Part shown: positions 47,081-59,600 of the stretch, one piece after another
Layout of the letters: every line of letters begins with the position of its first letter
How positions within the stretch are numbered: position 1 is the stretch's first letter
Assembly: GCA_013398175.1 (NCBI GenBank)
Contig: VZRZ01002225.1
Span: 203,033-267,032 of the forward strand
Origin: Climacteris rufus
Lineage: Eukaryota; Chordata; Aves; Passeriformes; Climacteridae
Direction: 5' to 3'
DNA: 64,000 nucleotides
Position numbers and translations under genes: made by a program
Notes under the pieces: generated by a model
Told to the model about the DNA's origin: nothing
Seen by the model: only the letters and a program-made list of their open reading frames with translations
The model's database searches: none

Positions 47081-49959
47081 TTTTGCCCTTTTTTTGTTTT
47101 GCTCTTCTTGTAAGCAATTCTTATTCCTCAGCGATCTTCAAGGATGGATGCCACACAAAGAGCTACTTGCAGATGTAGAGCAGATTTTTTAGCAAAGGCT
47201 TTCCAAATTAATGATCTAAATGTGGATATTATTTCAGAATAAATGAATAAAACAAATTGATCATAAATAGATTTCCTACCCCCTTGAACTGATCTGGTAG
47301 ATTAATAACAGGCATATTGATCTGGTGGACTAGTAAGCCACAAGCAAAAGCTTTTAACCAAATTTTCTATGTACTCTCCCATTCTCAGCATAGTTATGAA
47401 AACCAAAGCCCTAGAGAAAAATACCCATACTGGTGAGACAAAAACTGTGGGCACAGCTATTCTGATATCCTCTCACTTTAATTACAGCTAAGTTACAAAC
47501 AGTAACTTACAGAAGAAGATTTCTTACTGTGGAAATGCAACACAGCAATGTCAAGGCTCATAAACATAACAGCAAGTTGACAAAAGAACAAAAATAGATT
47601 ACTAAAAAGGAGAAAATTATTATTTAAACCTTGCTTGCTAGTCACAGTATATTCATGAAGTTCGTGGATTTCAAAGCTACACAATCAAGTCTATTCTGGT
47701 GCAATTCTGGTGCAATTAAATTCTAGAAAAAGTCAGAAAGCTTATTTTTTTTTTCTATTGGGAATCATTAACTGTGCATTAAGAATCCCAGTCAGAATAC
47801 CAAGCCTGGCACAGGCTTGATAAAGTAGCCAGCTACTGCAGCAGAGAGTCAGCACAGCCTAAAGTACATTGAGGTACTGAAAATCTATTTTATTTTTTTC
47901 AAGGAGTCTAAAGACAATGTATGTTCCTAACACTATTCTCTCTTTAGTGCATAGTTTTTCTCTCACTTCCCATCTTTTCAGACATCCTAGTGTCATACAG
48001 GTTTCATTTGCACTTTCTGTTGTTAATAGAAACCTCAGAGGTAATGTGTACCCTTTTGGGCTAGTTACCAGTGCACAAGAAGGGTCTCTGCTTCCAAAGA
48101 AATTGGTTTATTGAAGACAAATGAAATGTCTTTTTCCATAGCAATTAAAAACCCACTGAAAAAGCAGGTAAACATTTCAGGGATTTTTCAGTCAAGCTCT
48201 GATTTTAGGTGAATGACCCTCAATATGAACACAGAATATGGTAGCTCATGTGGAAGGCAACTTAATCCAGCTAGTTTAGTAAGTGCATTAATCAAATCGC
48301 TGATCACTCTCTGGTGGTCTGCATGGAAATGGGAATTTCCCAATTTGATTCCCAGTGGATAAGTGTCTACCTCAGAAAAAAACCCAGCAACACAAACAAA
48401 ACCCCGAAACACCATCAAATGGACATCCTTACTGGCAGCCTCAGCAGAAAAAACCCTTTGGACTGAGTAAGCAGGGAGGTTTCACCAGACATTTATCCTT
48501 CAGAAGTGGTTCCAAAACAAGGGAACTGAGCCATGGGAGCAGGGACAGGGACATGAGTGTCTTGCTGATGTCCCCTCTGTACTTCCCTCGTGCACACAGG
48601 GTGGCATTTTGTCACAGCTGTCAATTCGAAATCTCTCAGCAGAGCAGAGCCACTTACAAAAAGGAAGGGGGTAGAGAGTGAGAGAGAAAACATCCTAACT
48701 CCGAGTGCTTGGTCACAGAAGTCAAAAGTGGCAGTGCCACCGCCCCCCCCACCTGGAAATTCTGTAAGCAGCAAAATCCAGCAGTTTGATCAAATCAGAT
48801 CTCTTTGATATCATATGCACTTATTGAAAAGAAAAAACCAAACTTTGCTCACATTAATAGGCAACTTAATGTCCACCTGGTGTGAAACACAAAACATGGT
48901 TACAGAATTGGTCCCTGGTGAGGCCAAAATGCAGTGAGGCAGAAAGCCAGAAATGTAATTTCTTACGGTTTCAGCAGCTCATTTTCCTGAAACACATTAA
49001 CTTTAATGGTAGCACTGAGGGATAGCTGCGATTCAGTAATGAAAATTTTAAGATACAGAGGATCTGGCCTCCCACAAAGCAGTCTGACCCATGGGGCCTT
49101 CTACCACCCTGAGAGCAGCACTGGGTCTGGCCAGGTGAAGCCTCAGCTTCCAGGGTTGGCCTGGAAAGGAAAAAACTCATTGCCCTGCCAAGGCTTGCTT
49201 CATCCTGACACCCACACAAAGAAGCCACTTCTTTCATTAACACCCCATTTTCCCAGTTTTGAGGTTTCACAATGTAGAAGAATAGCACTGACATTTCAAC
49301 AGCTAGATCCCAGCTAGCAAATGTCCTAAAATTACACTGTAGAGTCTGGTAGCTTACTAAAAACCTCAATGTCAAAACTCAAAGTACATTCAGTTTAAAC
49401 ACACCCTTGGGGGATTTTATACTAACTACTTTCTATTTCAGACTATTCACTTCAAGCTCAACCAGCAATGCTTCATCACTCATCCAGGAAAACTCCTCTC
49501 TCTGCCACCCAATCTCAATCAACCTGCCAAATTAATTATCACCCTGCATTTGTCTATTGCTAAGAGGGGGGAAAAAAGCAAATAGATGAACGTAGCAGTG
49601 ACCCGAGCAAAAATGAATCCTCTGAAACAAAACTAATTAAATCAGTTCAGTGATCTCCTTCCAGCACAACACATTTCACCCACTCCATCCCCAAGCAGCC
49701 CAGTTCTCCCATCTCCTCCAACTGTCCTCAGCAGGGTGCTCACATGGGGCTCAGATGTGTCTCCAGCAGCAAACCAGGGATCTTTTCTGCAACAGCATAA
49801 TTTAAAATAAAGGAGAAAAGCCAACTGTCACAGAAAATTCACAACGATAATTTCCCACTGATATTTACATGCAAATTCCTGGCCACAGAATATATGTTTC
49901 AGCCAGATAGCAATAAGAGTTGATTACCTACCTCAAATTTATGGGACCACAGGCACCAA
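47081..49959. other. Unique non-coding sequence
   Basis: Contains an exact 11-bp tandem duplication ATTCTGGTGCA at 47693-47714. A repeat-free block at about 49440-49560 has AAATTAATTATC. C8 lies at 48743-48750. No gene recognised. The 134- and 103-codon frames near 49 kb oppose each other and lack domains. Confidence 0.55.
47693..47714. repeat. 11-bp exact tandem duplication
   Basis: ATTCTGGTGCA occurs twice in direct succession, followed by ATT, the start of a third unit. Confidence 0.85.
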
Positions 49960-50460
49960 ACTTTGGTGCTCCGCCGGCTCTACGGAATGAGCAGAGCTCA
50001 GAGCATTGGCAGAGCAAGGCTTTGCTTTTGGTACCCCAGTCAGGCCTTACAGCAGAGCTGTCAGAACTAAGACACAGAGAAACTGCAGAATTTGTGTTTT
50101 AAATCAGTGCCATGAGTCAGACACCAAACCTTTTGCTAAGTGCATTCCCAACCTGGCAAGTCCATGTTCATGCACAGCCGCAGCATCGGTGACCCTGCTG
50201 ACTCAAAAGGGCCTAGCTCAAGGGAATAAGCTACACACACATTTTAGGTTCTCCTGTCCTACAGTTTTAAGTGACAGTCCAGCTGAAATGCATGCAAAGA
50301 TACATTTGGGCCATAAATTTCCCTGCTGCTGGAACTGGCCCGTTTCCTTGCGGTGATGGTGTCAGACATCGTGTGACACCCTGTGCCAGCCGATCACATC
50401 ACGTCCGTGCAGCAAGAGAAACGAAAGCTCAGGGTGCAGGACCACGACAGAAACACCAGC
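49960..50460. promoter_or_regulatory. CpG-richer patch with inverted repeat
   Basis: At least 13 CpGs in 500 bp, eight of them in 50341-50450. Within it GGTGTCA (50358-50364) and its complement TGACACC (50374-50380) flank 9 nt, a T-box- or TGACA-like paired site. Two candidate exons follow on the plus strand: 50511-50571 (acceptor TTTTTGCAG) and 50704-50774 (acceptor CTTTTTTAG, donor CAGGTAAAG). It could be a weak promoter of a non-coding RNA. This is inference. Confidence 0.2.
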
Positions 50461-53400
50461 CTCTCCCCTCTCACTGCACTTCACTTTCCATCACTCTTTT
50501 CTTTTTGCAGAACACATTCAGAGCAGGAGCAGAATAGGGCAAGGCAACTCAAACAGGGCAAGAAATAGCAGGTGACAGCCTCACCTGCGGAAGAAAAAAC
50601 ACACTGAAGCGAGATCTCCCTTGACTAGGGAGTTGGAATACCAAGTCAATCCCACCTTGCTTTTATCCCTGTATGATTTTTCACATGGTCTGTGCTTTTT
50701 TAGACCGCAGGCACATCACAAATGGGCATCAGCACTGAAAACTGGATGCCTGCAAGGGATCCCTGTCAACTCAGGTAAAGCTTCAGATGTGGTAGCCCTG
50801 ACAGTGCCCTCTGCCATAACGGAGCATGGGAACAGCAGAGCAGCACACAGAGGCAGGGCTCTGAGTCAGCTCTAGGTAGGTGCCTACACAGGCAACAGTT
50901 TGTCATTCTCACCCATCTGCTGCTCCAACTCACATACACATGCTGTCACGTGTGCTTCTCCCCATCTGGATTGCAGAGATGCTGGATGTAAACAGGCAAA
51001 AGGCAGGAAGATGAATACTGGGCTTGTGCTGTACAAGGAGGAGTTGTCAGTCATCTTCATCCACTCTAACAGGACTGGAGGTTTCTAGAAGTCAAAGTCC
51101 AGACAGATTTTTCACACTGGCCACAGTTTTTTTCCATTATTTGAAATCCTGCCTTTCAAGCCAGTCTGACTCTTAATAAGCTTTGCTTCTCATATTTTAT
51201 TTTTAAATAAAATTACGCATGTTTTCTTAGATGGATATAATAAAATACTTTCTCCTGCAACATTGTCTGCCAACATTTAATTCCACGTGGTCACCCAAGT
51301 CGTATTTCCATCATATTTCCATAGTGTCACAGCACTGCTAACAGCAAAACCAGAGCCCACAAATGGTGCAGTCGCTACCATGGAGTAAAAGATGCAGAAA
51401 ATATATATTATTTGGGGGGGGTCACGGTGCAAATGGATGTTCCAGGTGACATTTTAGAGTGAGAAGGAGAAAGGCAGAGCAGGACAGAGAGGAAAGGAGT
51501 CCTTTCTGGAAGGGCTGAACTCAAAGGAGAGATGTGCAGCTGCCCCATTCACTCTGTCCTAAGCCCCCCAGTTTGTTTCAGTTAAACTGAGTCACAAAAG
51601 ACCTGCTGAAATGTTGTTTGCTGGAGGAATATCCCATATTGAAAATAAGTAATTTGGACTAATTTGCCATTCAGAAACAACCCTCAACAAAATTCAGTTG
51701 CATTTCTGTGGTTGAAAAAGAAACCAAACAAACTTGCGTGTCAAAAGGGTCCATCTATTCAAAACAGAAAATTCTGATATTTGCTTTCTTTTATTTGTGC
51801 AACTACTTCCCCCTCCACCATTACTCCTTTTACTCTCCCTGAATTTTATTCCTTGAGTGAGCTAACTTTGCAAGCTGCTGAAATATATTTTTAATGAACA
51901 CTTGATCAAAAAAAGCAGTGTTTCCTCTTCTTACCGAGAAGCTGTTCAGGACTCCCTCAGAAATAAGAGCTTTTCCTTCTATTAATCTCATTACAATGTC
52001 TTCAGGCCCTTCCTTTTGTTGCTGAAAAAGTAATATCAGTTCCTTTTTCCTGTGTCCCAAATACTTTTTCTTTCATCTTCTTGTGTTCAAAATGTGCAAA
52101 AATGCTATTTTGATTCAGCAGGAGTGTTATTTTAGCAGAAATATATCACTTTACCAAGAGGGTCCACAGTGAAAGGTGTTTATGTTTCTAACTACCAAAA
52201 CAAACAAGCAAAAAAAAAAAAGGTGGGGGGAAGGAAGGAAGTTCTGCTAAGTGCTAAGTAGCTGTGCAGATCTGGTTTTCTGACTGAAAAAGGAGGTCTC
52301 CAGATCTGTATTGATTACAGATTCAATCCTAGCCTCTAATGCTAACAACATTTTCATCAACTCAGTGTGGCCTGGATGTTGTCCTTTTTTTTCCCTCCTG
52401 TGCCTGGGAACCAGCCTGGTCTTTTGGGAGTCAGGGTTAAACACAATTACTCTGAGCCTTTGTGAGATGGCTTAGAATCTCTCCCTGCTATTATCTATCA
52501 GCTGCAAATCAGAGAAATCTTAGTAGCAACTGCTTCTAAAGCAATTCCAGACCACCATACAAAGTTGTTAACTCAGACAGAACCTTCCTGAGAAAAATAT
52601 TTGATTTATCTCCATTTCACAGATGGAGAATTGAGGCATTTACCCAGCACAGTACCGCAAAACTGGGAATAGAAACCAAATATCTTCAGTTCATGGGATC
52701 AGATCATAGGCTTTGTTTTGATCAACTATTTATGTCCAAGTTCTTTTTTGGGGGGAGTCAAGGGTATACACCAGGGAACAGAATTATTCTTATTTTTGGC
52801 TGCCAGGAGATCTTATCACTCTTTCTGAAAACGAGCTGTTCAGCCCTCTAAATATCAGAAAGAGGGCAGGCTTCACATACCAACAACCTTCCTTTTTTCA
52901 GAAAGCGCTAAAGTGAAACAGGAAAGATAGAAAAACTCAAGGGATAAAAATTAACCTTTTTCCACTACATCTGGGCTGAACACCCAGACATCCTGCAATC
53001 CTCTTCCCTTTGTCAGAAGGACTTCAGCTAGAGATGATAGCTTGGACAAAGTGAAATACTAACAGCTGTGCCCCAGACCTGGGCTGAACCTTCCCAAAGC
53101 TTGACAGACAAGGAGTCCACCTCAGCTCTACCCATGGATGCAGAGATGAACAGAGACACGGAGGGAAAAAGAGACAGAATGCTGTGAGAAAGAGCATTCT
53201 CACAAACATTACTGATTTATTATTGTTGAGGTGTGTGAAGCATCTCTGACACGGAAGTGTTCACCACAAGAACTCCATGAACTGGAGAGAATTTTCCCTC
53301 TTCCACTTTCCATTTTTCCACACAATTCTCTTTTTCCAGTAAGAGAAAGCAGAGAAAATGGCAGTTTACCTACTTTATTAGTATAAAGACCCCTATTCCA

Positions 53401-54285
53401 CAAGCATGTTGCCTTGAGATAAGCAGTTGCATTCTGAACACTGAGTGCCTCTGTGCCTTTGGCTCTCTCAATGGGTCCCTTTGTTAGGACAAAGACTCCT
53501 TGAGGGAGAACCAGGGCCACGAACAACCTCAGTTCAGGCAAATGTGACAGAAGCTGAGAAACAGATGTTTTATGAGCTTGGGAGAACTAGAGAAGAGGAA
53601 AAAAAAACCTTCCCTTTTCACACCTAAATATAGAACATAAATAGAAATGTATATATCCTAAATAGTTTTCCTAACCTTATACTTTTCTTCCCACACATCT
53701 ACCCTGTTCCCCTGAACACACACAGTGTGGTCCTGGAAGCAGCATTTCATTTGTTTTCAGGGAAAGACACTTCTAGTTAAAACACCTGCAGTGCTTAAAG
53801 AGAAAGTCAGGAAGCCCAAGGTGAATCAAGGAGCTGTCTGTGTGCAGCCAGTCAGTTCCCACCAGGGAGACACACGAAAGTGAGTATTCCCAGTGTCAGT
53901 CTGGAGTGTGACACTGAGGAAGAGATGATCAAAGAGGGGAATAAGAGTTACCTATTGCTTGTAATGCCACATTTTTTTGGCCCTATGACTAAAAAGTGGG
54001 GTCCAGCCTCCCTATGCATAATGCTACCAACATTTTCCACTATATTAAATATCCAGAATGGAGAAAAAAGTGTATTGACATACGGGTATTGCCCACACAT
54101 AGAATTACTGATAAGCTCAAAATATTCGGAATCTCTTAAGAGGACAGCAATAAATACTCTTACTGCGATTTACACAGGACACACCTGCTGACTTTCTGCA
54201 GCTGTAAAGATTAAAGCTGAAGTGACAATATTTCTCACAGCATTTCAAGTTTCCTTAGAAATGTCACTTCCTGGAATCTGAATCA
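50461..54285. other. Unique non-coding sequence
   Basis: Includes G8 at 51414-51421, A12 plus a G-rich GGAAGG stretch at 52210-52240, and an inverted repeat CTCTTTCTGA / TCAGAAAGAG at 52819-52828 and 52855-52864. No gene or transposon recognised. Confidence 0.5.
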
Positions 54286-54346
54286 TAAGAAAATAAAATA
54301 AAATTTTAAAATTCTAAAGAAAATTAAAAAATAAAAAAAACAAACC
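54286..54346. repeat. A/T-rich low-complexity tract
   Basis: About 60 bp of A-rich sequence with AAAATAAAAT and TTTTAAAATT units, containing AATAAA-like hexamers by composition. Confidence 0.75.
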
Positions 54347-56608
54347 ACCTCAAAACTAAATTTCCTCTAAGAAAGAAAGAAGGCATTTAACTACCAGGAT
54401 TGCAAAGGGGAGAAAAAAAATAAATACAAGGACTGAAAACTGAGTATATGTGGCTGACCTGTGATGTGTTGCCCCTGCACTGGTGGGAAACCTGCTGAAG
54501 GGAAAACCTTAGCTCAGCTTGGTATCAAAAGGCAGAACAGGAGATATTGTAAAACATAATAAACAATCTGCATCCTTGCACTCTGTGAGGAGGATGGGCA
54601 GGACAGAAAAAAATGCCAGAACTAAAGCAAGCTAATGCTAAAAATAACTTTATCTCTCCTTCTTTATCTCAAGGGCCAAATTATCTCAGTTGTTACTTGA
54701 GAAGACTAGGCAATACCAGCATCAGGAAGGTCAGAAAGCATGTGAAAATTTACCCAGTAGCTTATCCACTGCCCGAATATCTGCTATTGCAACAGTACAG
54801 AATGGCATAAAAATTCCTACTGTCTTACTGAACAAATACATGTCAAGTCTTTATTTGAAGAGCATGAGTTAAAAATGCACTTTGGATATTACAGACTTAA
54901 TGTCCTTACATAATAATAGATGCCATTTTCTTGTTTTCCCCATTGAAATTAGCCTTCTGATTATTTATTTTAAAAAGTGCTTTGTGATTAATATGAAGTA
55001 TCTGGTAGAGGCATAGACTAATTCTTTGTGCCCAGAATGCAAAGAGCACCTGCATATAAGCCAATAACACAACCAGTTGGCTCAGTCTCAATAACTAAAA
55101 CTGGGTTTCTTCAAAACTCAAATGCTTCACAAATTGAATTAGCTCAAGATTTTGTTTGGGATATAAGTACTAGAAGGGAGAAAGAGAATAATTATGAGAC
55201 ACCAGAACCTCCTTTTCCAATATTTCAAGATCTGGGACAATAGCATTTGTTTTGTTTTACTACAGAGTGTTGAAATTAAAATTTGAAAAGAAAAAAGCCC
55301 CAAAACCCATCAAAAACCCCTCATTATTGCTTCATGCTATAAAGGGCCTACTGACTCAAATGGGCTTTTCTGCTGTTGTCATATAGAAACTTCATTCACA
55401 GAGTTTCTCAAGACATTCAGGCTGCATTTCCTGAAATGCTTCCACAGTCCTCGCAAATCTGGCTGCTGGGCTGTCAATCTGGTTGTTGGGTAGCTCTTGA
55501 TGTAGACAGAGTGAGTTGCCAGATTTTTAGAACTTACAGTCTGTCAGTCTTTCTCTAAGGTCAGGATGCACAATCTACACACCTAGGAGCAGGGCAGGGA
55601 GAGAGAACCAGGAGAGGTTCATGAGCAGAAGCTGACAGCAGCCAAGCTGGGGAATGTCCCACATTCTGTGATGTCCTCTAGGAAAACTCACAACACTGAA
55701 GCCCTGTTTCCTTTTTCTCCCTGCCTTCAGGTTGGGATCACTCAGAGCAGGTCAGACACCCTTGGTGCACAGGAGCAAGTCCAGCTCCTTGTGAGCTGCT
55801 TCAGAGCCATGCTCGTGCCACTGTTTGTGCCCAGCAAAACGTGTCCCTGGGTGCTGGGTAGAAATGAAACACTTCCAAAGTGCCAAGCTGAAAGGACAAA
55901 GGACCCCAGGGAGTTCACAGGATGGAGACATCAGAGAGCAAAGACAGAATGAGGTCAGAGTCTGATCTACAACCCCGGGGAACACAGCAAGCTCTATCTA
56001 GGCCAACAATTTGCTGTAATCCTGTTATTGAATGGGAAGCAGAGGTAGAAGGAGGAAGATCCTGAACATTCACATAACCACCAGGTAAGGTGTGCTTTTC
56101 ACCAGGCTAGAGCAGGTGACAAATCACTCTAAGCCATCACACCAGCACTTCAGCTCACCAGCTGGCACTGCTGGTCATATACAACAATGTGGTCGAGAAT
56201 GGGCCTGCCATGACAGCATCTTCTCATGCACAGGCTCACCTCAACCTGGGTAGCCAGCAGAAACTAAAACAGTTTCCTTCCTTTCCACATTCACTGCTGG
56301 GATCGGGCAGAATAGAGCTGTGTTTAATCCTGGAGGAACCTTCAATTTTGCATTAGCATCTGAGTTAGTTCCCTAGTAGGAGGAGGTTGGAAGGAGGATG
56401 TCAACTTTCTCAGAAGGAAGAAGGAAGAAAAATCCCAACCAAAGAATGAACCCAAATCAGAAATGTGCTCAAAACATGGCAAGCAGAGGAGTCATATGTC
56501 CAGGATTCCACACAAGAAATCTCACTTTCACAGGACAGGACATCCAGCTCACCCATTAGTGTAACTGATACACCTAACTGCTCAGAGAACAGAAAAGTTC
56601 TCACTGCT
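54347..56608. other. Unique non-coding sequence
   Basis: No gene or transposon recognised. Open frames of up to about 94 codons are unsupported by any domain or splice context. Confidence 0.55.
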
Positions 56609-56640
56609 TCTTTTATTTGTTTTTTTTTTCTTTTTTTTTT
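56609..56640. repeat. T-rich tract
   Basis: Interrupted poly(T) with runs of 10 or more T at 56621-56640, ending at AAAGG. It could serve as a pyrimidine tract, but no exon signal follows. Confidence 0.75.
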
Positions 56641-59600
56641 AAAGGCCAGACTTCTACCAAGGGATGCAAAATGCATCCCTAAATCAAGGAAATCAGCAAG
56701 AGACAGTGGTGAATTGGCCAATTTAGCTGTTCCAATCTTTACCAATCTCCTCTAATTGTTCCCAAGTCCCTATGGAAACAACAGGAAGTAGGAACTTCAC
56801 TTTAGAGAAGAACAGGCCTATGGAATTAGCTGTACTGGGATGGGGTTAATTCATGATTTTTGTCAGGTTCTGGCCAAAACCAGAAGAAAAAGCCTAAGAT
56901 ATGGAGGAGGTATGAGATGAGGTTAATTTTTATCTTGGTTGGCAAGAAAAAAAGTGAAAAAGAGTCCAGACTTCGTTTTAGCTCTTCTTGTGTTTTAACT
57001 TTATTAGCATCTGTCCTGTTCTATAACTATTTATTTTTATTTTCAGTTTTTACCTCAGAGAGTGCATTGCCTACTTCTGACTGTTAAAAGGTGCACCAAG
57101 GTAACTGCTGCTGGAGATTATTTTCACCCTAGGAGAACACAGGCAGTACAGCTCCAACAGCCCACCCTTCATCATCCAAAGAGTTGCTTTGTCACTGAAT
57201 GCAGTTGCAAAAAGCCGGAAAAACAGCTCACTGCATTTTAGAATATTAATTTCCCAATGTGAGGGAAATTCCTATACTCTGCATATCACATGGGGTCCAG
57301 GTGGTATTGACTCAGGTCAAGGTAGATACTTTCCTTCAGCCAAAACTTAGTTTGACTGAAAGTTCTCTGGGGCAGAAGAAAGTGTATTTCTGTCCTGGTT
57401 CTATGCAGCTTCTAGAACGGTGGGGCCAGATCCCCAAGTAGAAATCCTAAGGGTTACTGTCCTGTACATAACAAAACCCCAAACCAGCAGTTACACTTGA
57501 ACAAAAACCTCTCTGGCTACCACTGTAAATATGGATTTAACTAATCAATCAGCCTGAAAGACTAAAGAAAGGTCAAGAATGATTATTTAAAGTGCCAGTT
57601 ATCAAGTAACTGAGAGAAGAACAGCATGACTGTGCAGCTCTTAAAGCAGAGACCAGATGCCTAGATTAAAGAAAAGCTTTTTATTGAGATTGTGAGGCTG
57701 CAAGGGAAAGAGGTTTTAAAAACAGACTCAAATAGCAACTCTCCTTGAAAACATCATATATGAAACATGCTATACTATCCTGTAATACTAAACTAACATG
57801 GGGAAAAAGTGAGCAAGCAAACAAGATTGAATATCTACATGAGGGAAAAAAAAACCCCAACCAACCAAAAAAGTGAGCAATATTGAATCTATTCTGAGAA
57901 TGTTCTCAAAAATAAAACTTTCTTTTCATAACAGGAACAATTAGTCCTGACAAACTTACTCCACTCTATATATGAAGCAGATTTGAGCTCAGGCAGTTAC
58001 AACAGTGCAACTCCTGTCAAAGAACTCTAAGGAAAAACTAATATTGATATCAAGTTTCTGCTTTTCAGACTCCTCAACCCAAGGGCTGATTAGGTTTAAA
58101 AAAAAATTTAAACAACAATATGATGAAAAAAGAGGCCATGGCCCTGGCATATGGTATTATAAACACAGGAAAGTGCCAGTATAAACCTTTATCGGGAGAC
58201 TGGGTTCTTTGTCAAGCCATGCCTTTCTTCCAAAACATCCTTGCTGCCATATGCCTGCATCTCGCCAGCTGCAGGCCTAATAAGAGACTTCTTATTCATG
58301 CTGTATAATGTTTTACAGGTTTGCCACAGGGGTCACTCGCTGGGAGTCATTTACGTCACAACCCCAGCAGCCTCGGCACTGAGGGGAGCCAAGAAATGTG
58401 GGCTGGCGGAGGGGACAGCAGGGGGAGAGGGGAAACAGCACTTCAGGCCTGGAGCTCTGTGATTTCATCTCCTCTTCCTAACTTGCTCTTCTGCTCAGAG
58501 GGGCTTTGGGACCTTCCTCCTGCTTCTGCACTCAGGAGAAGAGGGGAAATTAAATTCACATATTTAGATGAAGACTGCTGAAAGATTTTATTCCCTCTAC
58601 TCTTGTTCTGTGCCTCATTTGCAGTAATTCTGCAGCTCTAACAGGCCAGTCATCAGTTTTTGTAACCTGTTTGGAATATTTCGTGTATTTATAAAATACA
58701 ATTTGAAAGACATGCCACACATACGAAGCAGCCTTCATCCAAGCAGAAATGGAGCTGGCTGCCTGATGAAGTCAGTTTTTTTAAAAGAAAAACTGCTGCC
58801 CCACCCTCACAGTTTATCACCCTGACCTAGCTTTGTACAGTGTTTATGTTTTGGTTTTTTAATCAGTATCCACTAATTGTAAGGAAAATGGCTTTTCAAA
58901 TCTCTGTGTTACTACGAAGAAGAGAGATACACTCACTACAGGGAAATCCAAAGAAGCAAAGGAGCAAATCTGGAGTTGTGACTTCAGTGACCAGAGCATC
59001 TCTTCCAACTGCCTGCAATCCTGGAGGCAGGGAAATATTTGCCTTTCCTCCTCACTCCCTTTCACATAAACAGAGAATGACAGAGATGGGTGGAAACATG
59101 AGGGCAAGGTAAAAATTTGCCCTTTTTGCTACTGGAATAATTTGCTCATTTAATGGCCAAGGAACTGAGTGTTGAACAATTCTGTCCTGCACACCAGATT
59201 CAAAGCCATGCCCATAAATTTGTGCAAAGCTGCCATGTAATTGCCCAATAAGTGATGAACAACAAGGGCCAGAGCTTTTGATTGTTCATTTCCAGTCCAG
59301 TCAATATTCCAAGGGGTTTTTTTAAGTGCAGGTATTCTGTAAGTATCAAACAGAAAGGGGAGGGGACACTCTTCAAACATTTTCAATTCTTGCTCCAGTT
59401 TGGGGAACTGAGGGCTTTTGTTTTCCTTTCTGTCTGTCTCAGGGGATAGGAAGCTTTTTCGTTCAGTATTACCCCGTCCTTTTAAAGGTTTCAAACACTG
59501 CGAAGTGTGAAGTCTACAAGAAGACAAGCCTTGCCCAGTCAGATGCTCACCTTTTTCTTTTTCTTTTTAAAATGCTAACAGGTCATTCACAAGGCAGGAC

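Noticed and set aside
56829..56856. GCTGTACTGGGATGGGGTTAA resembling the start of a common avian LTR
   Set aside because: Only about 25 bp of resemblance. The following sequence does not continue the match, so it cannot be called an LTR.
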